NCBI GenBank assembly: GCA_900466945.1
Contig: UBNV01000003.1
Span: 124,001-188,000, forward strand
DNA length: 64,000 nt
From: Hyphomicrobiales bacterium
GTDB taxonomy: Bacteria; Pseudomonadota; Alphaproteobacteria; Rhizobiales; Rhizobiaceae
Direction: 5' to 3'
This document shows positions 1 to 8,685 of the stretch, in pieces. The first letter of the stretch is position 1; each line of letters opens with the position of its first letter. The translations under genes were made by a program, and so were the position numbers. The notes under the pieces were generated by a model. It made no database searches and was not told the origin of the DNA. It saw only the letters and a program-made list of their open reading frames with translations.

Positions 1-1527
1 CCGATTCTGCGCCAGATCAAGCTGATCGGCGACAATCTCGCCGTGCTCGGCGGCAGCATTTCCGACAAGGCCTTCTACGACAGCCTGACAGGGGCGGTCA
101 CGCCGCTTCTGACAGCCCTGACCGCTGACACCGAAGCACTGGTGAAGGCAAGCGCCGATCGCAGCACGAGCTTTGCCGAAGCCAGCCGCACCATGGATTC
201 CATCTGGGCGTCGCTGACCTCCTTTGCAGACCTGCAGAAGGATGTTGCCGGCACCGAACGCCAGGAAGCGAACCGCCTCTCGATCGGCACCACGATTGCC
301 GGCGTGCTTTTGGCCGTCATCGGCGGCATCGCCCTTGTCGTCACCCTCCAGCGCCCGATCGCTCGCATCACCTCATCGATGCAGCGCCTGGCCGAAGGGG
401 ATCTCGAAGCCGGCATCGTCGGCGACAAGCGCGGCGACGAAATCGGTGCCATGGCCCGTGCACTCGCCGTCTTCAAGACGAATGCCCGCAGCAAACTCGA
501 GATCGAATCCGAGCGCCAGCGCGAGCAGTTGGACGCTGAAGCCGAACGTCGCCGCAACGACGAGGAAAAGCAGGCGCTGGACCAACAGATCGAACACGCC
601 GTCGGCAAACTCGCCCAGGCGCTGGAGCGTCTCGCCAATGGCGATATCTCCTTCGAGATCGAAGACCACTTCCATGGCCGTCTGGAACAGCTGCGCCACG
701 ACTTCAACCTGTCGCTGTCGCGCCTGCGCGACACGATGCATCAGATCTCGGGCAACGTCGATCAGATCCAGAACAACGGTCGCCAGATGGCGCAGTCTGC
801 CCTCGATCTCGCCCGACGCACCGAACAGCAGGCCGCTTCGCTTGAAGAGACGGCCGCTGCCGTCGACGAAATTACGGCAGCCGTCCGTTCGTCCTCGGAG
901 CGCGCCGAAACGGTCAATGGCGTCGTCCGCGAAGCCAAGAAAAATGCCGACGAATCCGCCGTCGTCGTCGGTAGTGCGATCTCTGCCATGGGCCGCATCG
1001 AGGATGCCTCGCGCCAGATCTCCAACATCATCGGCGTCATCGACGAGATCGCCTTCCAGACCAACCTCCTGGCGCTCAATGCCGGGGTCGAGGCTGCCCG
1101 CGCCGGGGAAGCCGGCAAGGGTTTTGCCGTCGTCGCGCAGGAAGTTCGCGAACTTGCCCAGCGGTCTGCGAACGCCGCAAAGGAGATCAAGGCTCTGATC
1201 AATCGCTCTGCGGCAGAAGTGGCCAGCGGCTCCACCCATGTCCAGCAGACGGGCACGGTGCTGACACGCATCGGCGGCCAGATCGCAACCATCAGCGAGC
1301 ACATCGAGATGATCGCCGAGACCAGCCGCGAGCAGTCCGGCGCCCTCCAAGAGGTCAACGGCGCCGTCGGCCGCATGGATCAGATGACGCAGCAGAATGC
1401 TGCCATGGTGGAAGAGGCGACTGCCGCCACCCAGGATCTCTCGGCCCAGACGGATCAGCTGCGGGATCTCCTGCAGCAGTTCAGGATCGAGGCGGATCGT
1501 CAGCGTCCCGTGGGCCGCGCCGCCTGA
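1..1527 (+). CDS. Methyl-accepting chemotaxis protein, 5' end cut by window edge
   Basis: The reading frame is open from base 1, so the true start lies outside the window and only the C-terminal part is visible. A hydrophobic segment ([17 protein letters not shown]) is followed by a HAMP linker ([18 protein letters not shown]), a second HAMP-like stretch ([14 protein letters not shown]), and a long coiled coil. The coiled coil carries the conserved chemoreceptor hairpin tip ([20 protein letters not shown] and [18 protein letters not shown]). It is therefore an inner-membrane receptor that signals to CheA/CheW. The ligand domain is mostly missing and no ligand can be inferred. The C-terminus (QRPVGRAA) shows no clear CheR-tethering pentapeptide. 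A rho-independent terminator follows the stop codon. Confidence 0.93.
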   Translation, partial: PILRQIKLIGDNLAVLGGSISDKAFYDSLTGAVTPLLTALTADTEALVKASADRSTSFAEASRTMDSIWASLTSFADLQKDVAGTERQEANRLSIGTTIAGVLLAVIGGIALVVTLQRPIARITSSMQRLAEGDLEAGIVGDKRGDEIGAMARALAVFKTNARSKLEIESERQREQLDAEAERRRNDEEKQALDQQIEHAVGKLAQALERLANGDISFEIEDHFHGRLEQLRHDFNLSLSRLRDTMHQISGNVDQIQNNGRQMAQSALDLARRTEQQAASLEETAAAVDEITAAVRSSSERAETVNGVVREAKKNADESAVVVGSAISAMGRIEDASRQISNIIGVIDEIAFQTNLLALNAGVEAARAGEAGKGFAVVAQEVRELAQRSANAAKEIKALINRSAAEVASGSTHVQQTGTVLTRIGGQIATISEHIEMIAETSREQSGALQEVNGAVGRMDQMTQQNAAMVEEATAATQDLSAQTDQLRDLLQQFRIEADRQRPVGRAA

Positions 1528-1550
1528 GACGAGACTCTCTGACAGCAAGA

Positions 1551-1578
1551 AGCCCGGCGCCGTGCGCCGGGCTTTGTT
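1551..1578 (+). terminator. Rho-independent terminator after the chemoreceptor gene
   Basis: A perfect 10-bp stem, AGCCCGGCGC paired with GCGCCGGGCT around a CGT loop, is followed by TTGTTG. It starts 24 bases after the stop codon. It also abuts the 3' end of the small minus-strand gene, so it may act on both transcripts. Confidence 0.8.
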
Positions 1579-1581
1579 GCA

Positions 1582-1806
1582 TCAGGCTTCAGCCGCACGC
1601 GTCGACGGGCTTGCTCGGCCGCTTGTAAAGCGCGCGCCGTCTTCGCCGAGCTTCAACTGAGCGAACAAGGTCTTGCACCGGCGTGAGAGGCGCTGCCACG
1701 GCGCTTCGCTGAACTGGGCGTAGAACTCGTCCTCAGATAGCTGGTCAGGTTTCCCGACCCTTTTTTGAAGCGCGATGATGGCGAGGGCAGCATAAGTTTC
1801 CTGCAT
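1582..1806 (-). CDS. Small hypothetical protein, 74 aa
   Basis: This is a short acidic/basic soluble protein beginning MQETYAALAIIALQ, with no signal peptide or membrane segment. I chose the start at 1806 because AGGAG lies 7 bases upstream. The frame stays open further upstream to 1893, but those codons run into the palindrome of the divergent LysR gene and lack a ribosome site. I recognise no domain. It is divergent from the LysR-type regulator with about 90 bp between, so it could be that regulator's target, although this is inference from position only. Confidence 0.55.
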   Translation of the reverse strand: MQETYAALAIIALQKRVGKPDQLSEDEFYAQFSEAPWQRLSRRCKTLFAQLKLGEDGARFTSGRASPSTRAAEA

Positions 1807-1879
1807 GACGGATCTCCTGAGATTGATGCCGTCTTCCCTTTTATCCTCCGAATATAGATGCATGAACAGCCGATAACGT

Positions 1880-1909
1880 GCTATGTCTTTCACCTATGAA
1901 AGACATAGC
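1880..1909. promoter_or_regulatory. 30-bp palindrome overlapping the LysR gene start codon
   Basis: Two perfect 13-base arms, GCTATGTCTTTCA and TGAAAGACATAGC, flank a CCTA spacer. The ATG at 1896 spans the spacer and the right arm, and the arm encodes the first residues of the regulator. As DNA it could be an autoregulatory operator. As RNA it would form a 13-bp hairpin hiding the start codon unless the transcript is leaderless. Confidence 0.6.
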
Positions 1910-2771
1910 CTGGGACGCCTATCAGCTTTTTCTCGCGGTCGCCCGTCAAGGCGGCTTGACCGCAGCCGCCGAAATAACCGGCCTCAGTGCCGCGACGCTC
2001 GGGCGCCGCATGGTCGAACTCGAGCAGGCGCTCGGCCGCGAACTCTTCCTGCGCAGTCAGACCGGCTATCGTCTCACTGGCGATGGTAGCCAGTTGCTGG
2101 AGCACCTGATCGAACTGGAAGCCGGCAGCAAACGGGTGGAAGAATGGCGCCGCGGCAAGGCCGGACAATCTCTGGTGCGGATCAGTCTCGGCACCTGGAT
2201 CGCCTGGCTGCTGTGCCAGAACATGTCCGTGATCCGCACGCCGCGCGACGAGTTCCGCATCGATCTCCATGTGGCAGAGCAACGATCACGTCTTTCGCAT
2301 CGGGAGAATGACATCGGCTTGCGTGCCTTCGAGCCGGAGGAGCCTAACCTCGCTGCGATACCAGCGGGGGAGGTCGCCTATGCCGCCTATCGGGCGCGCA
2401 ACAGGGACTGGATCGGCCCGGAGCCGTGGATTGCCGTTGATGATGAAAATGCAGTCTCGGCCTATCTTCGCTGGCCGCGGCAGAATGCCTCCGAGCGGAT
2501 TGTTGCCACCGTCAACCGGCCCAGGTCGCTGCGGGATTTGGTCCGTGCCGGGGCAGGGCTTGGTGTGCTGCCCTGTTTCGTCGGGGATCTCGATCCGACG
2601 CTGGAACGGGTCGGCGAGGACATAGCCGAACTGCGCCACCGACAGTGGATCGTGATGAACAACGACGATCGCCACAGATCCGACATTCGGCTGGTCGCGA
2701 ACCGACTTGAGAAACTTCTCAAGTCCCATCGGGACATATTGGCCGGCAAACGGCCAAGCACCCGCAACTGA
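1896..2771 (+). CDS. LysR-family transcriptional regulator
   Basis: The protein has 291 residues. An N-terminal winged helix-turn-helix (residues about 5-65, with AVARQGGLTAAAEITGLS and LGRRMVELEQALGRELF) is followed by a weakly conserved effector-binding domain. The size is normal for the family. ATG 1896 gives the canonical N-terminus. A GTG at 1878 in frame would add six residues. No good Shine-Dalgarno is visible before either, because the region upstream is occupied by a long palindrome. The gene is divergent from the 74-aa gene. The effector and targets cannot be inferred. Confidence 0.88.
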   Translation: MKDIAWDAYQLFLAVARQGGLTAAAEITGLSAATLGRRMVELEQALGRELFLRSQTGYRLTGDGSQLLEHLIELEAGSKRVEEWRRGKAGQSLVRISLGTWIAWLLCQNMSVIRTPRDEFRIDLHVAEQRSRLSHRENDIGLRAFEPEEPNLAAIPAGEVAYAAYRARNRDWIGPEPWIAVDDENAVSAYLRWPRQNASERIVATVNRPRSLRDLVRAGAGLGVLPCFVGDLDPTLERVGEDIAELRHRQWIVMNNDDRHRSDIRLVANRLEKLLKSHRDILAGKRPSTRN

Positions 2772-2786
2772 CACGGCCGAAATGCA

Positions 2787-2839
2787 GAAAAACCCGCACG
2801 GCGTTCGCGCTCCTCCCCGGAGGCGATCGTCGTGCGGGA
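2787..2839 (-). terminator. Rho-independent terminator for the minus-strand 82-aa gene
   Basis: Read on the minus strand, CCCGCACG pairs with CGTGCGGG across an internal region that folds on itself (CTCC/GGAG), followed by a run of five T. The T run is only on the minus side, so it ends the leftward transcript beginning near 3134. Confidence 0.7.
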
Positions 2840-2885
2840 GCCGGTCCGGAGGTCAGGGGCCGGACGGGGGACGTGGTTGTGTGGC

Positions 2886-3134
2886 TCAGGCCGCCTGATG
2901 GTTGCCCTGGGTCACGATGACGGGGATCAGCAGATCACCCCAGTTGCCGTCGCCGCCATGGTGGCGGGCGGAGCGAACGAGTTCGACCGAGACGCCGGCA
3001 TCGACAGCCTTCATGATCGAATGGTTGAGCCGGTGCAGGTCGTTTGCCAGCATTCGGATCATCGCCTGCTGATCGGTGCTCATGGCCGAGGACTGTTCTT
3101 CGGCGCGTTCCTTGACTCGGGTCTGGGGTGTCAT
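2886..3134 (-). CDS. Small conserved-looking hypothetical protein, 82 aa
   Basis: This is a soluble, polar protein starting MTPQTRVKERAEEQ and ending VTQGNHQAA. AGGAG lies 8 bases upstream of the ATG, and a terminator lies immediately downstream, so it is a real transcription unit or the end of one. No signal peptide, membrane helix or metal motif is visible. The pattern RMLANDLHRLNHSIMKAVDAG suggests a helical domain. It lies downstream of aceA on the same strand, separated by a large inverted repeat. I do not recognise a function. Confidence 0.65.
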   Translation of the reverse strand: MTPQTRVKERAEEQSSAMSTDQQAMIRMLANDLHRLNHSIMKAVDAGVSVELVRSARHHGGDGNWGDLLIPVIVTQGNHQAA

Positions 3135-3189
3135 GGCATTTCTCCTCTTGGTGTCAGGGGTTTTTGAAGTCGTTATGCTTGGTCTAAGG

Positions 3190-3231
3190 CCCCTCCCAAC
3201 CCTCCCGCTTGTGGGCAGGGTTGGGGAGGGG
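3190..3231. repeat. Long C/G-skewed inverted repeat after aceA
   Basis: CCCCTCCCAACCCTCCC (3190-3206) pairs with the complementary stretch at 3213-3231 (GGGCAGGG then TTGGGGAGGGG), leaving a 6-base loop and one or two mismatches. The T-rich tail lies on the plus side, although the nearest upstream gene (aceA) is on the minus strand. This makes a simple terminator role for aceA doubtful. The composition resembles dispersed intergenic palindromes of rhizobia. No second copy was noticed in the window. Confidence 0.6.
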
Positions 3232-3238
3232 TGTTTTC

Positions 3239-4528
3239 TTACTCAGCCGCCGGGCGGAACTGCTCTGTTTCGGTCGATTCCTTCATCGCGGTCGTCGAGG
3301 ACTGGCCTGCGGTGATGGCAAGCGATACGGCGTCGAAGTAACCGGTGCCGACCTCGCGCTGATGCTTGGTCGCGGTATAACCATTGACCTCGGCAGCGAA
3401 TTCCGCCTCCTGCAGCTCCGAATAGGCCGCCATCTGGCGATCCTTGTAGCCGCGCGCCAGTTCGAACATGCCGTAGTTCAGCTGGTGGAAGCCGGCGAGC
3501 GTGATGAACTGGAACTTGTAGCCCATTGCACCGAGTTCCTTCTGGAACTTGGCGATCGTCGCGTCGTCGAGATGCTTCTTCCAGTTGAAGGAAGGCGAGC
3601 AGTTATAGGCGAGCTTCTTGCCCGGATGGACCTTGTGCACCGCTTCGGCGAACTTCCGGGCCTGTTCGAGATCCGGCTTGCCGGTCTCCATCCAGATCAT
3701 GTCGCAGTAAGGAGCGTAAGCGATCGCGCGGGCGATGCAGGGCTCGATACCGTTCTTGACCTGGTAGAAGCCTTCTGCCGTGCGGCCGGCATCATAATCG
3801 ACGAAAGGCTGGTCGCGCTCGTCGATGTCGGATGTCAGAAGCTTGGCGGCTTCCGCATCGGTGCGGGCAACGATCAGCGTCGGCACACCCATAATGTCGG
3901 CGGCAAGACGGGCTGCCGTCAGGTTGCGAATATGAGCCTGGGTCGGGATCAGAACCTTGCCACCGAGATGGCCGCACTTCTTTTCAGACGCCAGCTGGTC
4001 CTCGAAGTGAACGCCCGCCGCGCCCGCTTCGATGAAGGCCTTCATGATCTCGAAGGCATTGAGTGGTCCGCCGAAACCGGCTTCTGCATCGGCGACGATC
4101 GGCGCGAACCAGGTGTCGACCGAAAGGCCCTTGCCTTCCTGGGTTTCGATCTGATCGGCACGCTGCAGCGTCTTGTTGATCCGCTTGGCGAGTTCCGGGG
4201 CTGCATTCGCCGGGTAAAGCGACTGGTCCGGATACATGGAGGAGGCGGTGTTGGCGTCGGCCGCAACCTGCCAACCGGACAGGTAGATGGCCTTGAGACC
4301 CGCGCGAACCATCTGCATGGCCTGGTTGCCGGAGAGCGCGCCGAGCGCGTTGATGAAGGGCTCCTCGTTGATCAACTGCCACAGGCGGTTCGCACCCATT
4401 TCGGCAAGCGTATACTTGATCTCGACCGAGCCGCGCAGGCGCTGCACGTCGGCTGCAGTGTAGGGGCGATCGATGCCGTCATAGCGGCCCTTAGGGGCAT
4501 TCGAAACGAGATTGTAAAATTCAGTCAT
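3239..4528 (-). CDS. aceA: Isocitrate lyase (glyoxylate shunt)
   Basis: The enzyme cleaves isocitrate to succinate and glyoxylate, bypassing the CO2-losing steps of the TCA cycle during growth on acetate, fatty acids or storage polymer. The 429-residue length fits the bacterial enzyme. The catalytic signature KKCGH is at residues 183-187 with Cys185, and the acidic metal-binding stretch (DAEAGFGG) is at 148-155. The start at 4528 has GGGAGA upstream. The longer frame to 4624 lacks a ribosome site and conserved sequence. It is divergent from a ScfR/RamB-type regulator, a family known to control acetate and propionate genes. The 239-bp intergenic region holds several AT-rich repeats. Confidence 0.97.
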   Translation of the reverse strand: MTEFYNLVSNAPKGRYDGIDRPYTAADVQRLRGSVEIKYTLAEMGANRLWQLINEEPFINALGALSGNQAMQMVRAGLKAIYLSGWQVAADANTASSMYPDQSLYPANAAPELAKRINKTLQRADQIETQEGKGLSVDTWFAPIVADAEAGFGGPLNAFEIMKAFIEAGAAGVHFEDQLASEKKCGHLGGKVLIPTQAHIRNLTAARLAADIMGVPTLIVARTDAEAAKLLTSDIDERDQPFVDYDAGRTAEGFYQVKNGIEPCIARAIAYAPYCDMIWMETGKPDLEQARKFAEAVHKVHPGKKLAYNCSPSFNWKKHLDDATIAKFQKELGAMGYKFQFITLAGFHQLNYGMFELARGYKDRQMAAYSELQEAEFAAEVNGYTATKHQREVGTGYFDAVSLAITAGQSSTTAMKESTETEQFRPAAE

Positions 4529-4675
4529 GACGTGTCTCCCTGTCACTGCGAGTCGCTGGCCAAGTGAAGTTCTTCGGGTTGGCTTGGCCGGTTCTGATGT
4601 GACTAGATTTACATCGCACTGCAAAATACGGCCAGAAAATTCGATAAAACAAAGAGATGAAAGAGGTTAGGCTGT

Positions 4676-4711
4676 CTTGTCTTTGACAAGGCGCACGTGT
4701 AAATTTGTAAA
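4676..4711 (+). promoter_or_regulatory. Probable promoter and operator of the ScfR-type regulator
   Basis: TTGACA (4683-4688), 17 bases and TGTAAA (4706-4711) form a plausible sigma-70-type promoter reading toward the gene at 4768. An inverted repeat CTTGTC-TTT-GACAAG (4676-4690) overlaps the -35 box. A tandem octamer TGTAAATT (4698-4713) covers the -10 region, and a related GCAAATCTTGTAAA lies close to the ribosome site. These are candidate binding sites for autoregulation or shared control with aceA. The role is inferred from position. Confidence 0.5.
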
Positions 4712-4767
4712 TTCAGTCAAGAAGCGTAAGGCGCCGAGTTCGGCAAATCTTGTAAAGGAGCTGTAAA

Positions 4768-6195
4768 GTGGCAGAGCGCAAGATCTTCGCAGGCCCGCGT
4801 GTCCGCCGTATCAGGAACGGCCTTGGCCTGACCCAGACGGCCATGGCCGAGGCGCTTGAGATTTCTCCCTCCTACCTCAATCTGATCGAGCGCAATCAGC
4901 GCCCTCTCACGGTCCAACTGCTGCTCAAGCTCGCTTCCGTCTACAAGGTCGATCTGGACGAGCTCCAGGGTGAGGCGGGCGGCTCGACGAGCCAATTGCG
5001 CGAGGTTTTCGCCGATCCGCTCTTGTCGGGCGAACTGCCGGGCGACCAGGAGCTGATCGAGGTGGCCGAGGCTGCCCCCAATGCCGCGAGCGGCATCATC
5101 AAGCTTTACAGGGCTTACCGCGAACAGGCGGCCCGGCTCTCCGATCTCGCCGATCTCCTGGCGCGAGAGGGGCATGAGACGTCGCTCTCCGGCGCCCGAC
5201 TGCCGATCGACGAGGTCCGCGAAGTCTTCGAGCGCCGGCCGAACTATTTCGCCCGGCTCGACGAGGCGGCCGAAAACTTTCATACCGGCCTCGGCCTGTC
5301 TCCGGGAGATGACCTCGCCGTCGCGCTTAAGGCCTGGCTGCGCTCGAGGCATGGGATCGTGGTCCGTGCCTTGCCCGTGCAGACCATGCCCTCGCTGCGC
5401 CGACGCTATGACCGCCATTCCATGCGCCTCTTCCTATCCGAACGCCTGTCACCGTTCGACCAGATGCGTGAGGTGGCGATGGAGGTCGTCCTGCTTTCTC
5501 TTGGCGAAGATGTGCAGGCGGAACTGGAGGCACTCGAACTCTCCTCGGGCGAAGCGCGCCGCATCGCCCGCTTCGAGCTCGCGCGCTACACCGCGCATGC
5601 CCTGATGATGCCGTACGGCGCCTTTCTCTCGGCGGCCATCCGCGCCCGCTATGACATCGACGTTTTGCGCGCCCGCTTCAATGTCTCTTTCGAGCAGGCG
5701 GCCAACCGGCTGACCATGCTGCAGCGCCCGGGCGCAACAGGCGTGCCGTTTTTCATGATGGAGATCGACAACGCCGGAAACCGCTTCCGCCGGGCCGGCG
5801 CGACGGGCTTTCCCCAGGCCCGGTTCGGTGGCGGCTGTCCCAAGCTGAACGTACATGCGGCTTTCTCCCAGCCCGGCCAGGTCCTGGTCGAGCAGGTCGA
5901 GATGCCGGATGGCAGCGCCTTCCTCACCCTGTCGCGAACGCTGGAGGGGCCGCAGGCCAGTTTTGGTGAACGCATTCGAAGGACCGCGCTCCTCGTCGGC
6001 TGCGATGCATCGAGCCGTGAAGATGTCGCCTATGCGGCAGCGCTACCCGACCGAACGGTGCCACCGGTCGCCATCGGGCCGGCTTGTCGCCTTTGTGAAC
6101 GCTCCGGCTGTCTGGCCCGTGCAGAGCCCCCGCTGACCCGCCCGCTCGGCCTCGACGAGATGGTCACGGGGCTGTCGGCCTTCGATTTCCAATGA
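4768..6195 (+). CDS. ScfR/RamB-type short-chain fatty acyl transcriptional regulator
   Basis: The protein has 475 residues. An N-terminal Cro/XRE helix-turn-helix spans about residues 8-65 (LGLTQTAMAEALEISPSYLNLIERN). A middle region is related to the ImmA/IrrE fold but without an HExxH motif (RYTAHALMMPYGAF). The C-terminal DUF2083-like part has a cysteine cluster (ACRLCERSGCLARAEPPL). This family controls acetate, propionate and glyoxylate-shunt genes in other bacteria. The divergent position next to aceA supports aceA as its target here. The start is GTG, preceded by AAAGGAG at good spacing. Confidence 0.88.
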   Translation: MAERKIFAGPRVRRIRNGLGLTQTAMAEALEISPSYLNLIERNQRPLTVQLLLKLASVYKVDLDELQGEAGGSTSQLREVFADPLLSGELPGDQELIEVAEAAPNAASGIIKLYRAYREQAARLSDLADLLAREGHETSLSGARLPIDEVREVFERRPNYFARLDEAAENFHTGLGLSPGDDLAVALKAWLRSRHGIVVRALPVQTMPSLRRRYDRHSMRLFLSERLSPFDQMREVAMEVVLLSLGEDVQAELEALELSSGEARRIARFELARYTAHALMMPYGAFLSAAIRARYDIDVLRARFNVSFEQAANRLTMLQRPGATGVPFFMMEIDNAGNRFRRAGATGFPQARFGGGCPKLNVHAAFSQPGQVLVEQVEMPDGSAFLTLSRTLEGPQASFGERIRRTALLVGCDASSREDVAYAAALPDRTVPPVAIGPACRLCERSGCLARAEPPLTRPLGLDEMVTGLSAFDFQ

Positions 6196-6220
6196 AACGA
6201 ATTCACCCGATAAAGCATTC

Positions 6221-6247
6221 GCGACTGCGAAGAATTTCGCTTGTCGC
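6221..6247. promoter_or_regulatory. Imperfect inverted repeat upstream of potF
   Basis: GCGACTGCGAA faces TTCGCTTGTCGC with one-to-two-base internal bulges, 86 bases before the potF start codon. It could be an operator or a leader hairpin. No known motif was recognised. Confidence 0.25.
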
Positions 6248-6333
6248 ACGTCCAATTCCTTTCTAGTCTCTTAAAAAATAACGGGAATGGCATCGGGGGC
6301 CCCTCGCTCCCCAAGGCTGGAACAGGAGAAAAA

Positions 6334-7434
6334 ATGAAGGCTCATTACATCCGTACGGCGTCGGTAGCCCTGGCGACGATCTTCATCGCATCGGCTGTCC
6401 AAGCGCAGGAACGCGTCGTCAACGTCTACAACTGGTCGGACTATATCGACGAGTCGGTCCTCGCGGATTTTACCAAGGAAACCGGCATCAAGGTCGTCTA
6501 CGACGTCTTCGATTCCAATGAACTGCTTGAAACCAAGCTGCTGGCCGGTGGCTCGGGTTACGACGTCGTCGTGCCGACGGCGCCTTTCCTTGCTCGCCAG
6601 ATCCAGGCCGGCGTCTTCCAGAAACTCGACAAGTCCAAGCTGACCAACATGTCGAACCTCTGGCCGATGGTGTCGGAGCGTCTGGCGAAATACGACCCCG
6701 GCAATGAATATGCCGTCAACTACATGTGGGGCACGACAGGCATCGGCTACAACGTCGCCAAGGTCAAGGAAGCGCTCGGCGCGGACTTCGTCGTTGACAG
6801 CTGGGATTCGATCTTCAAGCCGGAAAACGCCGAGAAGCTGAAGAGCTGCGGGATCAACATCCTTGATGCATCTGATGAAACCTTCGCCATTGCCATGAAC
6901 TATATCGGCAAGGATCCCGACAGCAAGGACGCCGCCGACCTGGAAGCTGGCGGCGAAGTCTATCAGAAGATCCGCTCGTCGGTCCGCACCTTCAACTCGT
7001 CAGCTTATATCGACGATCTCGCCAATGGCGACGTCTGCGTGACCATCGGCTGGTCGGGCGATATCCTGCAGGCAAAGGCACGGGCCGAGGAAGCCAAGAA
7101 CGGCGTCGAGATCAATTATGTGATCCCGAAGGAAGGCACCTATATGTGGTTCGACAACATGGCGATCCCTGCGGATGCCAAGAACGTCGCCGAGGCGCAT
7201 GAGTTCATCAACTTCCTGATGCGGCCCGATATGATCGCCAAGGCTTCCAACTATGTCCAGTATGCCAATGGCAACCTGGCCTCCCAGGAACTCTTGGATG
7301 CCGAGGTCAAGGACAATCCGGCCGTCTATCCGCCGGAAGACGTCATGTCCAAGCTCTTCACCATCTCGCCTTACGGCCCACGCGAACAACGTGTGTTGAA
7401 CCGGGTCTGGACGACGATCAAGACCGGTAGCTAA
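6334..7434 (+). CDS. potF: Putrescine-type polyamine ABC transporter, periplasmic binding protein
   Basis: The 366-residue protein captures putrescine or a related polyamine in the periplasm. A Sec signal peptide (residues 1-25, ending SAVQAQ) precedes the family hallmark VYNWSDYIDE and the segment TGIKVVYDVFDSNELLETK, which match PotF/SpuD-type proteins closely. I chose ATG 6334 because AGGAG precedes it and the signal peptide begins there. A longer frame from 6241 lacks both. It heads the potFGHI operon, and an intercistronic hairpin separates it from potG. Confidence 0.94.
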   Translation: MKAHYIRTASVALATIFIASAVQAQERVVNVYNWSDYIDESVLADFTKETGIKVVYDVFDSNELLETKLLAGGSGYDVVVPTAPFLARQIQAGVFQKLDKSKLTNMSNLWPMVSERLAKYDPGNEYAVNYMWGTTGIGYNVAKVKEALGADFVVDSWDSIFKPENAEKLKSCGINILDASDETFAIAMNYIGKDPDSKDAADLEAGGEVYQKIRSSVRTFNSSAYIDDLANGDVCVTIGWSGDILQAKARAEEAKNGVEINYVIPKEGTYMWFDNMAIPADAKNVAEAHEFINFLMRPDMIAKASNYVQYANGNLASQELLDAEVKDNPAVYPPEDVMSKLFTISPYGPREQRVLNRVWTTIKTGS

Positions 7435-7443
7435 CCAGACACA

Positions 7444-7478
7444 AAAACGCCGGGCGCCCCAAGCGCCCGGCGTTTTCT
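7444..7478 (+). terminator. Strong intercistronic hairpin/attenuator between potF and potG
   Basis: AAAACGCCGGGCGC pairs perfectly with GCGCCCGGCGTTTT around CCCAA, giving a 14-bp stem followed by CTTC. It has the form of a rho-independent terminator, yet the next operon genes follow 40 bases later. It probably terminates most transcripts so that the binding protein is made in excess over the membrane parts. Confidence 0.85.
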
Positions 7479-7518
7479 TCATGCTCGGGGTAACAATAAG
7501 AACGGCTGGGATCGGGTA

Positions 7519-8673
7519 ATGGCGAAGACACTGGGGCCTGTTAAGCGTAAATTCTCTCCTTGGACCGAAGCGGATGCCGTTCCTTTCATCCGCTTCGAAA
7601 ACGTCACCAAACGCTTCGGTGATTTCATCGCGGTCGACAACCTGACGCTGGATATCTATGAGCGCGAGTTCTTCTCGCTGCTCGGACCTTCAGGCTGTGG
7701 CAAGACCACGCTGATGCGCATGCTGGCCGGCTTCGAGGACCCGACTTCGGGCCGCATCCTTCTTCAGGGCCAGGATCTCTCCGGTGTGCCGCCCTACAAG
7801 CGCCCCACCAACATGATGTTCCAGTCCTATGCGCTCTTCCCGCATATGTCGGTCGAGAAGAACATCGCTTTCGGTCTCGAGCAGGACAATCTGCCGAAGG
7901 GCGAGATCGAGGCGCGTGTGCAGGAAATGCTGAAACTGGTGAAGCTCGACCAGTTCGCCAAGCGCAAGCCCAACCAGCTCTCCGGCGGCCAGCGCCAGCG
8001 CGTCGCACTCGCCCGTTCGCTTGCCAAGCGTCCCAAGGTCCTGCTCCTCGACGAGCCGCTCGGCGCACTGGACCGGAAACTGCGCGAGGAAACCCAGTTC
8101 GAACTGATGGACATCCAGACCAAGCTCGGCCTGACCTTCCTGATCGTCACACACGACCAGGAAGAGGCGATGACCGTCTCCGACCGCATCGCGGTGATGG
8201 ACAAGGGCATCCTCGTCCAGGTGGCCACACCCGCCGAGATCTACGAGGCGCCGAATTCGCGTTACGTCGCTGATTTCATCGGTGACATCAACATTCTCGA
8301 AGCCAAGGTCGAATCCAAGGAAGGCGAAGGTCCGGCGGAACTGGTGCGCATCGACAGCGACGGCGTGAAGATCACCGTCGAACAGGCCTGCGAAGCGGTA
8401 AAGGGCGACAGCGTCGCCTTCGCCGTCCGGCCGGAAAAGGTGCGGATTTCTTCCACCCAGCCCGAGACGTCAACCACCAACATGCTGCATGGCGAGGTCT
8501 GGGACATCGGTTATCTCGGCGACTTCTCGGTCTTCATCGTCCGTCTGGATGACGGACGCATGTTCCGTGCCGCCCAGGCCAATGTCTCGCGTCTTGTCGA
8601 CCGCCCCATCACCTTCGGCGACATGGTCTGGCTCTCCTGGCCGACTGATGCCGGCCTTGTCCTGACACGCTGA
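7519..8673 (+). CDS. potG: Polyamine ABC transporter ATP-binding subunit
   Basis: The 384-residue ATPase energises polyamine import on the cytoplasmic face. It has Walker A GPSGCGKT (residues 56-63), a Q-loop in MMFQSYALFPHM, signature LSGGQRQRVALA, Walker B with D-loop VLLLDEPLGALD, and the H-loop in LIVTHDQEEAM. A C-terminal TOBE-type regulatory domain follows (from about residue 290). The N-terminal extension of about 25 residues before the fold (MAKTLGPVKRKFSPW) is usual for PotG. It is followed by potH after 12 bases. Confidence 0.95.
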   Translation: MAKTLGPVKRKFSPWTEADAVPFIRFENVTKRFGDFIAVDNLTLDIYEREFFSLLGPSGCGKTTLMRMLAGFEDPTSGRILLQGQDLSGVPPYKRPTNMMFQSYALFPHMSVEKNIAFGLEQDNLPKGEIEARVQEMLKLVKLDQFAKRKPNQLSGGQRQRVALARSLAKRPKVLLLDEPLGALDRKLREETQFELMDIQTKLGLTFLIVTHDQEEAMTVSDRIAVMDKGILVQVATPAEIYEAPNSRYVADFIGDINILEAKVESKEGEGPAELVRIDSDGVKITVEQACEAVKGDSVAFAVRPEKVRISSTQPETSTTNMLHGEVWDIGYLGDFSVFIVRLDDGRMFRAAQANVSRLVDRPITFGDMVWLSWPTDAGLVLTR

Positions 8674-8685
8674 GGAGGGCGCCCC

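Noticed and set aside
1807..1893. Upstream extension of the 74-aa gene beginning MKDIAR
   Set aside because: That start exists only because the palindrome mirrors the LysR start codon. It lacks a ribosome site, while the inner ATG has AGGAG.
3209..4567. Long open plus-strand frame opposite aceA
   Set aside because: It is the reverse of a perfectly conserved isocitrate lyase. The translation has no recognisable fold and no ribosome site. GC-rich genes create such antisense frames.
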